NCBI GenBank assembly: GCA_036023115.1
Contig: JAYKKT010000087.1
Coordinates: 12,602,001 to 12,666,000 of the forward strand
Origin: Brasenia schreberi
Lineage: Eukaryota; Streptophyta; Magnoliopsida; Nymphaeales; Cabombaceae
Direction: 5' to 3'
DNA: 64,000 bases
A program made the translations under genes and the position numbers. Positions within the stretch are counted from its first letter, which is position 1. Each line of letters opens with the position of its first letter. Shown here piece after piece: positions 22,601 to 34,001 of the stretch. The notes beneath the pieces were generated by a model that was not told where the DNA came from, did no database searches, and was given only the letters and a program-made list of their open reading frames with translations.

Positions 22601-25600
22601 ATAAGTTTTTTATCCTTAGGTTTAGGTACAATATCCCAAGTTTGAGCTTTATCTAAAGCCTTTAAATTCTTTAATTCTTCTTGCCTAACATTTTTCCATT
22701 CGTGTATACCTTTGGCCTTATTATAGAAGTTTGGTTCTTTTACTTATAAAACGACAGCAATAAGGTTTCTTCCTTGAGGTTCAAAGGTTTTATAGGACCC
22801 AAATCTTTGTGGGGTCTTGGGATTCTAAGGGGTAGTCTAATATTTTCTTGTCCTCTAGGTCTTCTAGTGCAATATAATGGGTCTTCTAGTGCAATATAAT
22901 GGAAAAGACTATAGCATCATTATACTCATTTTTTCTCTTATTTCTAAATTCGCGTACCCATCTTTTTGCTTTGAATCAATGGTTTTTTCTCTATCACTAT
23001 CTTTATTTTCACTGTCTTCTAACTTTGCAAAGTCATTTAGAAAAGTATATTTTTCTTTATCTTCAATGGTAGAGTCATTGTAGGTAATCTTCTAAAATTT
23101 TTAATCTCTTGACATATAAAGTTTGTCTTCTTTGGGATCAAAACACGTATAACCAGTGTTGTTCAATGCATATAGTATCATGTGTCGTTTTGGTCCACAA
23201 TACATATCATATCACTCATCGTAATTGAATACTAAAAAATTAGTAAAAATCCAAAAAAATAAAAAAATAGAAAAATATGATAATTGTAAAGAATTCATAT
23301 AATGCAAAAATGTAGTACATATTCATCATTCATCATTCAATAATTGAAAAGGAATTATATATTTTGAAGCATTATATTACGTCCTTAGAAAAAATAAAAA
23401 ATATAACTTTCATAATTAGAAAAGAAGTCATTTACACATTATAATCAGAATCATCAAGTAAATAAAGTTTATCTTCTCCTTATTGAAGATTCTCATCACC
23501 TTCTACTTCAAAATCAAAATCTTCATCCCCTGATCATATTGTTGTTGCGCTCCTTTCAAGTTAATTCATACAATGTCTTCTTCGATTAAGAGTACATTTG
23601 CTTTATTATCTTCAATAATCCACTCTTCTACAAATTATCCAAACTTACTGAAACAAATTGGTTTTTTTTCCTATCCAAACTCACAAAACAAACATTTTAT
23701 CCTCAATATATTTCTCTCGATTGGTGTACCCCATTGCCATGCTGGATTATCATACCAAGATTGGAATTCGCTAACACCTCTTCATGCCATCTCAATTGAA
23801 CACTTCAATCCAATAAAGAACTTGAAAATAAAAGAACTTCATAACTCCCCAATCTTCACATAACACTCAAATAGAGTGTCTCCCTCTTCACGAATACAAT
23901 AAAAATCATATCCACACACTTCATGACTTCATATTTTGTCATTTAAAAAAAGAAAAACGTAAATAATACCAAAAAAAATAAATAAAAAAATTGAAAAACT
24001 AAAAAAGTATACCAAAACATGGGTTGGGAGCCTTGCATAGACACTGTAGAGCATTTTTGGATCCTTCAACACCAAGACGGGGGGAGTCGCTACAAAAACA
24101 CGAGTTTTTGTTTGGCCAGTGACCGTTATAACTTATAAGGGTTCCTGATTGTATCGCCTGTATTGTATGATATAGACAATGTTGACTGTATTACGTGATA
24201 CTGGCGGATAACTTACCATATGCAATACAATTGAGTGTATCGTATCATGGAGCTCCATGATATTTCATGTACGATATGATGCGATACAGATAACACTTCT
24301 TATAACCCTTATTGTCAATATCATAACCTAGAAAGACACACTCCATAGCTCTATGAGATAATTTATCATTCTTATCCGTATAAAGAAAATATCTACATCC
24401 AAAAACTCTCAATCTTTTATAATTTGGGGTGTATAAATAATTTTTCAAAAGAAGAAACGTTACAAAGTTGAGAAGAAGCATTCTATTTATTAGGCAGTAA
24501 GAGTAGCTTCGGCCCGTAAGAATTTTGGTACCTTATTAGCAAACAAGAGAGTTTTATAAGTTTCTATAATGTGCCTATGTTTTCGTATGGCTAAATCATT
24601 TTGTTATGAGATTTTTCTGCAAGATTTTTGGTAAATTCCTTGTGTTTCCAAATAATTTTGACATTCTTTTGATATATACTCACTACTGGAATCTTATCTC
24701 AAGATTTTAAGGGTGGTGCCAAATTGATTCTTAATCATACTATGAAATGTAAACAAACTTCTAAATACTTTGGATTTATGTTTTAAGAGAAATATCTAAG
24801 TATATCTACTAAAATCATCTACATAAGTCACATTATATACGACTCCTCCTTTAGAGACAATAGGAGTGGGTCCCCAAATATCGGAATGAACTACAATAAA
24901 ACTTATCTCACCGAAGGGCATATGATATAATTTTCGAAGAATACATTCTTCACAAACAAAATCTTTATCTTTATTATTTTTTAATAACATATGATTATAC
25001 AACTTAATAATATTAAGTAACCCAATCTTTTTGTCAAAGAGTTGTGTCATGGACTACATCGCAATGTTCAAAATTTGGTACAACCAACTTATTTATTTTG
25101 TATAGTTCACTTTCTCTATTACCTTGTCCAATCACCTTCTTTGATAGGTGATAATACACTACACAATTTTTAAATAAGAAAGTAATATACAACCATCGTC
25201 ACAAATTTGAGCAACGAAAAATAAATTGAGATTGAGTTTTGGTACAAGGCTTACGTGGGGTACTTTGAAATCTTTATTTTTTAAACTACCATCCTCATTT
25301 ATTTGGAGTCTTGTAATGTTGGTTTGTAAAAACATGTTTATTTGAAATCTTTTGACAAATATTTTTGAAAAAATTATTTTTACGTGTCATGTGAAAAGAC
25401 GGACGGAAATCTGAAAACCAAAACCTACATTGAGAATATGTGGATATCGCATTTCTAGATATGCTATCTTTCTCCTTGAACATTTCTTTAATGTAAGCCG
25501 TGATATTAGATGGTAGTGCTCCTCCCTATTTTTCTTCGAAGACTGTCATATTGTTAATTTTTCTCATCAAAAGTGGGCAAGAAGTCTTGATGTGCCTGCT

Positions 25601-28600
25601 CTCCTTCCAATAATAACAAATAATACTTTTGTTAGACCATGGAGTCGGGGCCTTACATTAGTCTTGGCTTGTTCTTCAAAATTCTTGGCATGTGGTGGCT
25701 TGTAGGTCTTTAGATTTGCCCTCGATTTACATGTGATAAGATTGGCTTCCTTGGAAGCATTGAGGTTTTTCAATCTTGTTTCTTCCATAACTAGATCGGC
25801 AAAGAACCCATTACCCTTGAGTCTCGATTTTGTATGGATTAAAGTGGATCTTATGTTTTTAAATTCTTGCATGGCCAATCCCAAGTCCTTGCATGGCCAG
25901 TCTCAAGCATGGATAAAGGATGGTTGTATTAGGCTTCCAACAGCAAACATAAAACTTTGTTAAACTTATCTACCATAGATTCTACAAATTATGATAGAGT
26001 TATGTGGAAACGAAGAGTCCATGTAGCCGACCCCATATTATATGGGAGAAGGCTTAGTTGTTGTTTCTTTTGAAGTATTTACTACACATCTTTTCAGAAT
26101 TGGGTTTTCAAAAGATAGATAGCCTGTGTTTGGCTTATAACTTGGGTAGTTCAAGATGGCTATTTATTCAGATTGTAGTGACTTCTAAATTATATAAGTA
26201 GATAATAAATAGAATAATTTGTTTATTTCTAAAATAATTAACGTAATTCTAAATTTTGACTAAGCCACATGTATTAATTTGATAAAAAGAACTGGCAAAT
26301 GACCAAGTGTTATGTGTCTATGACCAACTGCCATCTATACTGAAACTCAACAGCGGCAATTGAAAAATATTTATGCAAGATCTTGAAGACCTAACCATCC
26401 AACATATACAACAGATTGCTTTGACCATCTCAACTGACAGTAACGTAGCACAAGTAGTTTGCCCAATAGAGGTCAGTAGCGTGCACAACTTAGGCAGTGA
26501 CAGTGTTTTTAACAGAATTTTCTTAACATACTAATGACTTAGCCCATAGTGACTTAAATGTTCACAACTCATTGATGAAAATTAGTTATGATGACATCCC
26601 AAAAGGTAAATTCTAAACCAGACCTAGAGTAGGGCTCTCAGCTTCTGAAATAGATAAAAGGGGTAAAGTTTTTTTTAAAGCTACATGTCATCTGTCCAAG
26701 TTCAAAATGTTTTGTGAACCAATCAGGTCAGTTGGATCATGTTCTGAATAGGTGACTACTTCTGGGTCTTTCCAGTGGCACTGGGTTCAGCTGGTAAGTG
26801 GGATGCCTTCACTTGGCCAAATTACTAGCATGAGCTGGTGAGTCCCAAACTTGTTTTTTTGGAGGAAGGATACTTGGGGCTTGCTGGATTTCTCATTATC
26901 TTGGAAGTATGAGAGAAATGACTATACCCTGAAAAGCAAACTATTGTGATCTTACTGTTTTGACCTCTCATAGATTATATCAGTATGAAGCATGGCAGCT
27001 ACTCATTTCTGTCTACATCTTTATCTGCTGAAGTTGGTCCTTGGGAATTCTTTTGATCAGAAATTGGTTGGTTTGAGTTTCTTTTCTTGCTGTGAATATG
27101 ATCTGACCGGATCATAATTTTCCATTGCTTTGAAGGGATTATACAAACCCATACCTTCCAGTGAATCCTTCTGCTATTGAGGGAACTATGCAGGTAAGCT
27201 TTTAATTTCCTGTGGTTGTATTTCGTTCTTCTCTGGTTAGGTTTTGTATTGTTCTCATATTATGTGCAATTGTCCAGCTCGTTGTTGGTCCTGATGGAAA
27301 ACGGAAGGAGCCTGAGAGTAACGTGCTTCTTGCCTCCATCGAGAACATGCAATATGCAGTGTCCGTTGATGTTCTTCATACGGTAACTTCTGCTAAAATA
27401 TGTTATGGAATGATCTATTCAAATGTTCTTTTTACTGGACGCTGCCTCTATGTTGGGTTTAGGTTTTTTCTGCATTTGGTACCGTCCAAAAGATTGCAAT
27501 CTTTGAAAAGAACGGTGGAATGCAGGCACTAATTCAATATCCAGGTGCACTTTTGTTATTAAATAACCCTTCTTTTGACTCTCTTTTTAGGTTCTGTTTG
27601 TATCCTGTATACATTTTTTTTCTCCATCATTAATCTGGTGGGTAATAGTTTCACTTGAACAAAGTTACTGACAAGGCTAATTAGTATGTACACGATCAAC
27701 AAAGTTGTTGGCAAGGATAAGCCGTTTCCCCACGTGATCAACATATATTATACGCTTGTTTCTTACTCAATCTTGACATCCTTTTCTTGTCTTCATAGGT
27801 GATTATTAGTTGGCAGATCTCAATTTGCTTTGGATTCTTTTCATAATATGGTCTGGTTCAGTGACATGTTCATGATTGGCTGTAGACACCATTTGTTTGT
27901 CATGTAAAAATAGAAAGCTCTTGGTATTTGTCCTAATGGATCATGCATATTACTTGTATAGTTGCAACCAGACATTCTATCCTTGAACTTTTTGTTTTAC
28001 TGTAATTGCTGGAAACGTTATATTTTGTTTTGCAGAATCAATCGGTTTCTCTCTTCTGTTCAAGTAATTTCATTTACTGCTCTTAGTTGCTTATCATTTT
28101 CATGGATTATAGTGTGCGTAATTTCTTGGCTGCAGTCAAGGGTGTAGTATCCTCTATCTAAAACTCAAAGATGCAGTTTTTAACCAATCCAATCTCATAA
28201 GTGCAGTTAAAACTTAAAATGACTAGTCAATTAGGAATCAACCTTCAATTTTGGTTTCACCTCCCCAAAAAAAAACTTTCGGTAGTGTTTTTTGATGAAA
28301 AATTAGGTCTTTTAGTGTCACGCACTGATAACTGGTGATTTTTGAAACTGTTGAACAAGATTCTTTTACATTAACACGTGGTTGCCAAATGTGGTTTTGG
28401 AAGCCAAGCCTTATACATTTTATCCGGAAAGCTTGATCTGCAAAGAAATTATAAATATGAACAGGGTTTGATGCAGTGAAGCGAATAGTTAGCATTTTGT
28501 TCTCCTACTGTCTTAGAACTTTAGGGTAATGTTTGTCAGTCCTATCGTGGTGATTGTCTTTTAACTGCTACATTGTGGACCTTAGGTACATACATGATGG

Positions 28601-29913
28601 AGTGTATGGTATACTGACTAGGTTCTCCCACATATATTTACCAGTATTGCTCATGTATATGCAGTCAAGTTTGTTCAGTATTGTGCATATCAACAATATA
28701 ATCAAGTGTTGACTAATTCTCTGGATAGTTTTGTTTGTTACTACTTGCCTGCCGGATTTCCTTGCATACCCCCTGTTTTGTATGTTTCAGTACCTTGTTC
28801 CATTTTCTTAACCAGAAATATTCAATACAATGTTGCACTGCTTGATGGCTATATGAAAAGTGTTGATTCGCACTTAGTAATTACTAAGCACAGTTTCATA
28901 TGTCGTTCAATGTGATGTATGTTCTTTGTCCTTGGAGTGTAATTTGTATAGCCACAGCGTAAGTTTAGCCATCCTGAAACTTGGGCTATGTGATGCTTGA
29001 CGTGCGTCGTTGTGACCCTACTGGATTAGTACTTAGGTTACATGATTTGACCTATGCTTGCCACCTAAGCCGCCTTGCTTTGGGATTATTGTAAACCAAA
29101 ATGAAAGTCAAGCCTTATCCCACACAAAGTGGGGCCAGCTACACTTTTTTTTGGTTACAAGAAGAGGCCGAAGCTTAACACACACACACACATGCACCCT
29201 CTGGGAGTCTAACTCCCCACCAGCAGCAACAGCGCTAGAGCGCCCTGCAGTTAAGCTAATGCTCTTGGTGCGGCCAGCTACACTTTTTCTTACCACACAT
29301 CATTCTCTATTCTTATTGACATTGTGCTTTATCTTGTATCACATTAGCGTTGAACTCAAAAAATGCAAGTTCTAAAACACTTTCGAGACTTTCTCTATCT
29401 CTTTAACATGTTCACCGTCTAAACTGTATCACATTAACATTTAACTGCAAAAATTCAGAATCATGTTTCGCTGATTCATTTGACACCTTTCAGGCCTTCC
29501 TCTGTCTCTTTTAAAGTGTTCAACATTTACCTTTTCACACCTACTCACTGGAGCTTCTCCATCGACTTCTTTTGCATTGTTGGTAGTCGAGGACATTTGA
29601 ATCATGTTCATTGTGAAATTGGACCTTTTTCCAGATGTTGCAACAGCGGCTGATGGTGGCTATTGTAAGCTTCATCTAACATACTCGTCATACTGATCCA
29701 TTTCATCCTTCTTCGGTTGGTGCATCTCCATCTTCAGGGCCCCTTCCTGGTCAGGCTGCTAAACCGTTGCCAGGGTATTTAAATAACAATCCTTACGGAA
29801 TGCCACCAGAGCAAATTTCGCAACAAGTTCCACCATATGGACATCAACTGAATGCTGGGTCTGTGGCCTCGCCATTTCCTGGCCAGACACCATCATACTA
29901 TGGTTACAAGTAA
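19648..29913 (+). CDS. Polypyrimidine tract-binding protein homolog, nine exons, damaged last exon
   Basis: Plant PTB proteins bind pyrimidine-rich pre-mRNA through RRM domains and act in alternative splicing. Exons are 19648-19833, 20812-21021, 21978-22040, 22126-22199, 22286-22381, 27136-27193, 27278-27382, 27463-27544 and 29635-29913. The first eight are in perfect frame (291 codons). RRM1 carries VLHLRNLPWECSEEEL and IQYSNRQEI, RRM2 VLLVTIEGV and AFGFVQKIATFEK, and RRM3 VLLASIENM and AFGTVQKIAIFEK. The last exon is abnormal. About 12 residues expected between DVATAA and DGGYCKLHL are missing. A 2-nt loss in the sequence for YSRHTD then gives a stop after LTYSSY, which predicts about 311 aa. 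The natural C-terminus (GPLPGQAAKPLPGYL... SYYGYK, stop) survives in another frame. It is either a truncated gene, a decaying one, or an assembly fault. Confidence 0.85.
22856..22899. repeat. 22-bp direct tandem duplication
   Basis: GGTCTTCTAGTGCAATATAA followed by TG occurs twice head to tail inside the Copia fragment. Confidence 0.85.
23155..24298. mobile_element. Nested non-autonomous DNA transposon, 1.14 kb, 9-bp target duplication
   Basis: It splits the Copia integrase reading frame. CGTATAACC (23146-23154) and CTTATAACC (24299-24307) flank it as a 9-bp target duplication with one mismatch. Removing it and one flank restores the Copia frame from LGYDIDNKGY into TCFDPKEDK. The ends are imperfect inverted repeats (AGTGTTGTTCAATG at the left; AAGTGTTATCTGTATC as the reverse complement of the right). 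The interior near both ends is full of GATAC/GTATC words. A 9-bp duplication suggests the Mutator-like superfamily. No transposase is visible inside. Confidence 0.75.
25986..26067 (+). mobile_element. RTE LINE 3' tail, 80-bp copy
   Basis: GATAGAGTTATGTGGAAACG, then GTAGCCGACCCCATATTATA and TGGGAGAAGGCTTAGTTGTT. It matches the 3' end of the LINE at 57360-57437 and abuts the gag end of the Copia fragment in PTB intron 5. Confidence 0.8.
26068..27135. other. Rest of PTB intron 5
   Basis: About 1.07 kb between the LINE tail and exon 6 without recognisable coding sequence or repeats. Confidence 0.6.
29103..29460 (-). mobile_element. Old retroelement 3' end hosting a SINE
   Basis: On the minus strand it reads ...GTGTAGCTGGCCCCAC TTTGTGTGGGATAAGGCTTG, a diverged relative of the LINE tail. 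Upstream sequence at 29289-29460 contains two copies of GTATCACATTA about 90 bp apart. The SINE at 29150-29271 is inserted in it. Its 5' limit is vague. Confidence 0.5.
29150..29271 (-). mobile_element. tRNA-derived SINE, copy 4, full length, with perfect 17-bp target duplication
   Basis: 122 bp on the minus strand. The 5' part has box A-like TTAGCTTAACTGCAGGG, then GCGCTCTAGCGCTGTTGCTG and GGGGAGTTAGACTCC (box B-like). The 3' part has GGGTGCATGTGTGTG, GCTTCGGCCTCTTCTTG and a terminal TAACCAAAA. The identical 17-mers GGCCAGCTACACTTTTT at 29133-29149 and 29272-29288 are a perfect target duplication, which fixes both ends. It lies in PTB intron 8 and serves as the reference copy for the family. 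Confidence 0.85.
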
Positions 29914-30122
29914 AACCCCCTTCATGATACGGGTACCTGTAGAACTACTGTAATGTCTACGAAAAAATTCAGTTTTCCTTTTCAAAGTGTTGTTGGACCG
30001 TTTGGGTGACCTTACTGCTTCCTGATAGAAGGATTCCCAGCGATTAGCTGTTGGGCCTTCTGATTTGGACCACGAGTTCTGCACGGTTTTGCTTTGTTGG
30101 GACGAACCTTCTTTTAACGAGC

Positions 30123-30147
30123 GTCTCTCTCTCTCTCTCTCTCTCTC
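30123..30147. repeat. CT microsatellite
   Basis: (CT)n about 210 bp downstream of the PTB coding end, possibly in the 3' UTR. Confidence 0.9.
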
Positions 30148-30216
30148 ACGCACGCACATGCAAAAACACAAACAGGCAAACACAGAGATCACTGGTTGTT
30201 TGCTCGTCTCTTCTTT

Positions 30217-30414
30217 CTTGTATGCAGATGACAGAAAGCTTTAGTTGGGTGTTACGTTCTTAGTCGATCTGCGTAGATGCATCTTGTATGCAGATGACAG
30301 AAAGCTTTAGTTGGGTGTTACGTTCTTAGTCGATCTGCGTAGATGCATCTTGTATGCAGATGACAGAAAGCTTTAGTTGGGTGTTACGTTCTTAGTCGAT
30401 CTGCGTAGATGCAT
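30217..30414. repeat. 66-bp perfect tandem repeat, three copies
   Basis: Units at 30217-30282, 30283-30348 and 30349-30414 appear identical by eye. Each begins CTTGTATGCAGATGACAGAA and contains a GATCTGCGTAGATGCA palindrome-like stretch. The array starts about 300 bp after the PTB stop codon and may be transcribed as 3' UTR. Confidence 0.95.
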
Positions 30415-31340
30415 CTCAATTTGGGATCGTTCCGTCTAAGTAATCTTTTAAGGCATATTGAAAGTATTGGTGTGTACAGAAAAGCTAACACCATGCTTTT
30501 TTCTTGGAAGTTTTACCCATCTAAAAAGTACCCTGCTTCTGATCGATCCTACACCGTTTTAGGGTTTTATTGATTTATTACAGAAAACACCGGATCTTGA
30601 TGAAAAGTACGATAAGTAGGCTTTTATTTCCTGTATTTCGAGCTTAATCATTCAGTTGATTGAGAGTTAATTAAGCCTCGATAGCGACTACCTTAACAAT
30701 TGCTGGTCCTTTTTCACTGTTGTGGGAGGTGTTGGGTACAGTAGCAATCGAAAGGTTGAAGTCTGTCTCTTTTCAGAATCCACAGTTTTGATAGGGTAAA
30801 CGTTTGAGCGTTTTGGCCCTAACATGACGCAATAAGCGAATCTTTCGCCCCAGAAGCCAACCAAGTAGTCTCGTATGATGAGGTTACCGACCTACGTGTA
30901 CTTTATTTCTTGTGTGTGATATATTTAAACAAAACAATGTCTCTCCAACCTTTCCACAAGCTTCACGGGATGGAGTCCATCATTCGCTAGGTCTTCGAAT
31001 AGAGAAGATCGTTATCCCTGAAGTTACTTTTATAACAAATGCGGTTATGAAATGGTTAAAATGTTCCTTGAGAATCTCATGGGAGGAAATCAAGTTTCCA
31101 CAATGGGGGTAATGGGTAGACCTCAGAGAAACACTTTCTTAGTTTGAACTACGTATTGGGACTGGTGGTGGGATGCGAGCTGAAAAATCACGTGAGCTAA
31201 GTATTGCCACATGCATCTCTTTGACGAAGCCTCATGGTGGGCAGTGTCTAATAGAAGATTTGCTCATATCATAGAAACAAGAATGACCCAGTACAACTAA
31301 ATAAATTTATAGAGTATGCTTACCGAGTTTAACGCAGACT
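30415..31340. other. Intergenic, nothing recognised
   Basis: No gene, RNA or clear repeat is seen between the 66-bp array and the ubiquitin leader copy. Confidence 0.55.
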
Positions 31341-31639
31341 CGTGTGCTCCACGACTTTCCGTTACCTTCTCCTACTCAAAATCGTCCCTCAGCCATCTTT
31401 CTTTGCCCTTCTGAAACGCTCACGGCCTCGGCAAGCATCATCACCACTTCTCTTCTTCTTCATCGTCTTGCTACAACCAGAGCAGGTAGAGTCGCCTGGC
31501 TGGGAGACTCGAGCTGCACCCAGTTCCTATCCTTGTTCGCTCATAGTGATGAGAATTCCGGCCGGCAATCTAACGTCCCTTGTTGCCGGAATTCACTCGC
31601 GATAACCGGCGTCTGTTCTTTCGTGAACAGACCAGCCTT

Positions 31640-32430
31640 CAACATGTCGTCTCTCCCTAATTGCTTTTGTGGCTTGTTTGTTGTTCGTTCTCCGTGGCGT
31701 TTCCGTGTTCAAGGGTATTGATCTCTTCCTTTCCCTCTTTCCGGTCCTTTCTTTCGTAGTTTTTTGTTTGGATGCTTGGATGGTTTCTGTCTTCTACCTT
31801 CTTCCTTTACGATGTGGTTAGTTTCATTCGATATGGTTCGAGCTTCGAGTTTCTTAGGTCGATCGGATGTAGATTTCTTTCGTTGATAGATATGGTGGTT
31901 AGGGTTCTGAGTTCGTTAAACGTTCCATTATACTATCGATCTTGGTCAGGGTTCCGATTCCACATGATTTTGGGGATTGTTTTCATGTTTCGGCGGATTT
32001 TGTATCGTGCTGATGCCTTATTACTTGGGGATTTTCCAGGCTGATTATTGATTGTTCCTATTCACCGTATGTGCTCTTTAATGTGGATTCGGTTCCAATT
32101 TCTTTGACTGGATAAGATTATCGATCTTGGCTTGTGGATCCATAGATGATACCGCAATTATTCCAATTTCTTTACTGGGTTTGTTTTCGTATTTGAAACT
32201 TACATTCGTCCAGTGTCTTCTTCTCTTTCTATGTCTAGTTTCACATATCTTCCTCGTGTTTGAGTGTGTTGCATTAACTATTTTGACAGGTATATTCCTG
32301 AAATTCAGTCTTGAAACTATTTGGAGTCGAGTAGTTTTCTGGATGTTCATATTATTTTTCATTAATACGCTGGTAATTCCCACCTGTTTAGTGTTCTCTC
32401 CTTGTAAGTTGTGTTTTAATTCCTCGATGT
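31640..32430 (+). pseudogene. Orphan polyubiquitin 5' leader and leader intron (copy A)
   Basis: Collinear with 42600-43385, the leader and 5'-UTR intron of the polyubiquitin copy C. Shared landmarks include the donor context ...AAG/GGTATTGATCTCTTCC (donor at about 31715), TTTCTTTCGTTGATAGATAT, GTTTTCATGTTT, GGGGATTTTCCAGGCTGATT, CTTTCTATGTCTAGTTTC and CACCTGTTTAGTG. After about 32430 the match stops. No intron acceptor, ATG or ubiquitin codon follows. It is a partial duplicate carrying regulatory and intron sequence without a coding region. Confidence 0.8.
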
Positions 32431-34001
32431 AGGCTTGACAAGTTGGTGTCCTGCCCACCCCAACAAACAAAGAAAAACGAACGATTGGTAATTTGGTATT
32501 TCCAGGTGACATGTTATGACCCGAACACAAAATGACAGTGACACAATCACGATTCAAAACAATAATAATGACATGGAAACCCCAGAAGGCCATACGCATA
32601 TCTACTTAAAGTAACAGAAAAACAAAATCAGGTCAGTAGATTCTTAAGTAACGAAAAAGACCGACTCATGTTCATGTAAACTTGTTTCTTGTAAGAACAT
32701 GAAAATAAATGGCTTGAGCATGTTTTGAACATGAAATTGCTAACCCTAAGGGTATTTAAGGGGCGTCTGTGCGTGCAGTGTGCCTGGGGTCTAATCCTCA
32801 ACAATTTGACCATGCGTTGTGCAACAGGCGTGCACAGGCCATTTCCTTTTGTAGATCTCGTGAATTGCACTTTACGCCACATGGGTGGAATGGGCACATG
32901 GCCATGCATGCAAACACACTCTCGTCTGTGCACAATTGCGTCTCCACTTAGATATGGATCGAGATGAGCTGCCTCATCTTGTGTGGATCCGCAAGAAAGC
33001 TAAGAGAATGTTGGACTCGTATAAGCTCTTGCAAAGAAACGTGCTAACCCAAATAGGTAATGGATGTGCCTGTCTTCAATAGATCAAGCTTTTTATTTTT
33101 AACTATCAAGATCGTGTTAGCAATTAAATTTGTAACTTCGTATTGACAGCAAAAAATTTGAACAAAAGAGAAGCCACTCGGTCCATTCAGCTCTGCCAGC
33201 AGTAGTTGCATATGGTTTTAAATCCAAATCCAACACAAGTAGGTTGGATATCATACATATGTTCAACCGTCATGTGAGCAGTCTGGATTTGATTACATAT
33301 TCATCCATAAGCCAAAAAAAATATAAGCCACCCGGTCCATTCAGCTCTTCATGCTGAACAGTTCATGCTAGAACAAAGATTGAACCAGGAAACATCTTTA
33401 AATTGTATTCTTATAGATATATATGAGCGATCACTTCTGTTCCCTAGATATATATGAGCTGTTTACAAGCCTAGTTATTTGAATTTATTGTCACTGGGAT
33501 ATGGTGGCTACTTTGTTATATACATGTTATCTTTGTTAGTGACACCAGTATAAGTATGTGATTTGGTATAGAAACTTCTAATATAAGGTTTTGAAGACTT
33601 GCTAACAATATCATCTTAACAGCAAGAAGGGTTTTACTGAAGAAGTAGAAGCCATGTTTGAATCCTAAAGCAGGTACTCGGTAGAAAATATCATCGTCCA
33701 AAAGTCATTGTTTGATAGCATGACTAATTGTATGGCTACTGGCTTATGTTGTTCATATGCTTTATAGCTTTCTCTCCTGTTGGTTTCAGAATGTGGCTTA
33801 GATTCTTTGACAAGTATAGATTTTGAATTATGCAACCCAAATCTGTGCTGATTAAAGATACTTTATATATATATATGTTTTCTGACTCTAAAATGCTTAT
33901 ATCAGGATAAAGGAAAGTGTTTTAGAAGTATGAATTGTGAAGATTGATACACCCCAAGGATCATCTGATCGTGAGCATAAGTTAAAGATAATTGTAAAGA
34001 A
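32431..34001. other. Intergenic region before ALG13
   Basis: No recognised gene. Two short segments (around 33165-33195 and 33315-33350) share AGCCACYCGGTCCATTCAGC. An open stretch at 32953-33082 (MDRDELPHLVWIRKKAKRML) has no family I recognise. The ALG13 promoter and 5' UTR must lie in the last few hundred bases. Confidence 0.5.

Larger units (their letters stand above)
22488..25985 (-). mobile_element. Copia retrotransposon fragment in PTB intron 5 (gag to RT)
   Basis: Antisense to PTB. From right to left it shows gag remnants (25567-25884), integrase (HSDIWGPTPIVSKGG, YVDDFSRYT at 24796-25050), integrase C-terminus (RLRVFGCRYF, ECVFLGYD at 24310-24430, resuming as GYTCFDPKEDKLY beyond the nested insert), and RT start (TWDIVPKPKDKKLIG, ERYKARLVAKGY). 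It ends at about QEYGLD near 22490. No LTR is recognisable on either side. It is interrupted by the 23155-24298 transposon. Stops and frameshifts show it is dead. Confidence 0.8.

Noticed and set aside
30217..30414. CRISPR-like array
   Set aside because: The repeats are directly adjacent with no spacers, and the genome is a plant. It is a plain tandem duplication.
32953..33082. Open stretch MDRDELPHLVWIRKKAKRML
   Set aside because: Looks protein-like but I cannot match it to any family, and no start or splice context supports a gene.
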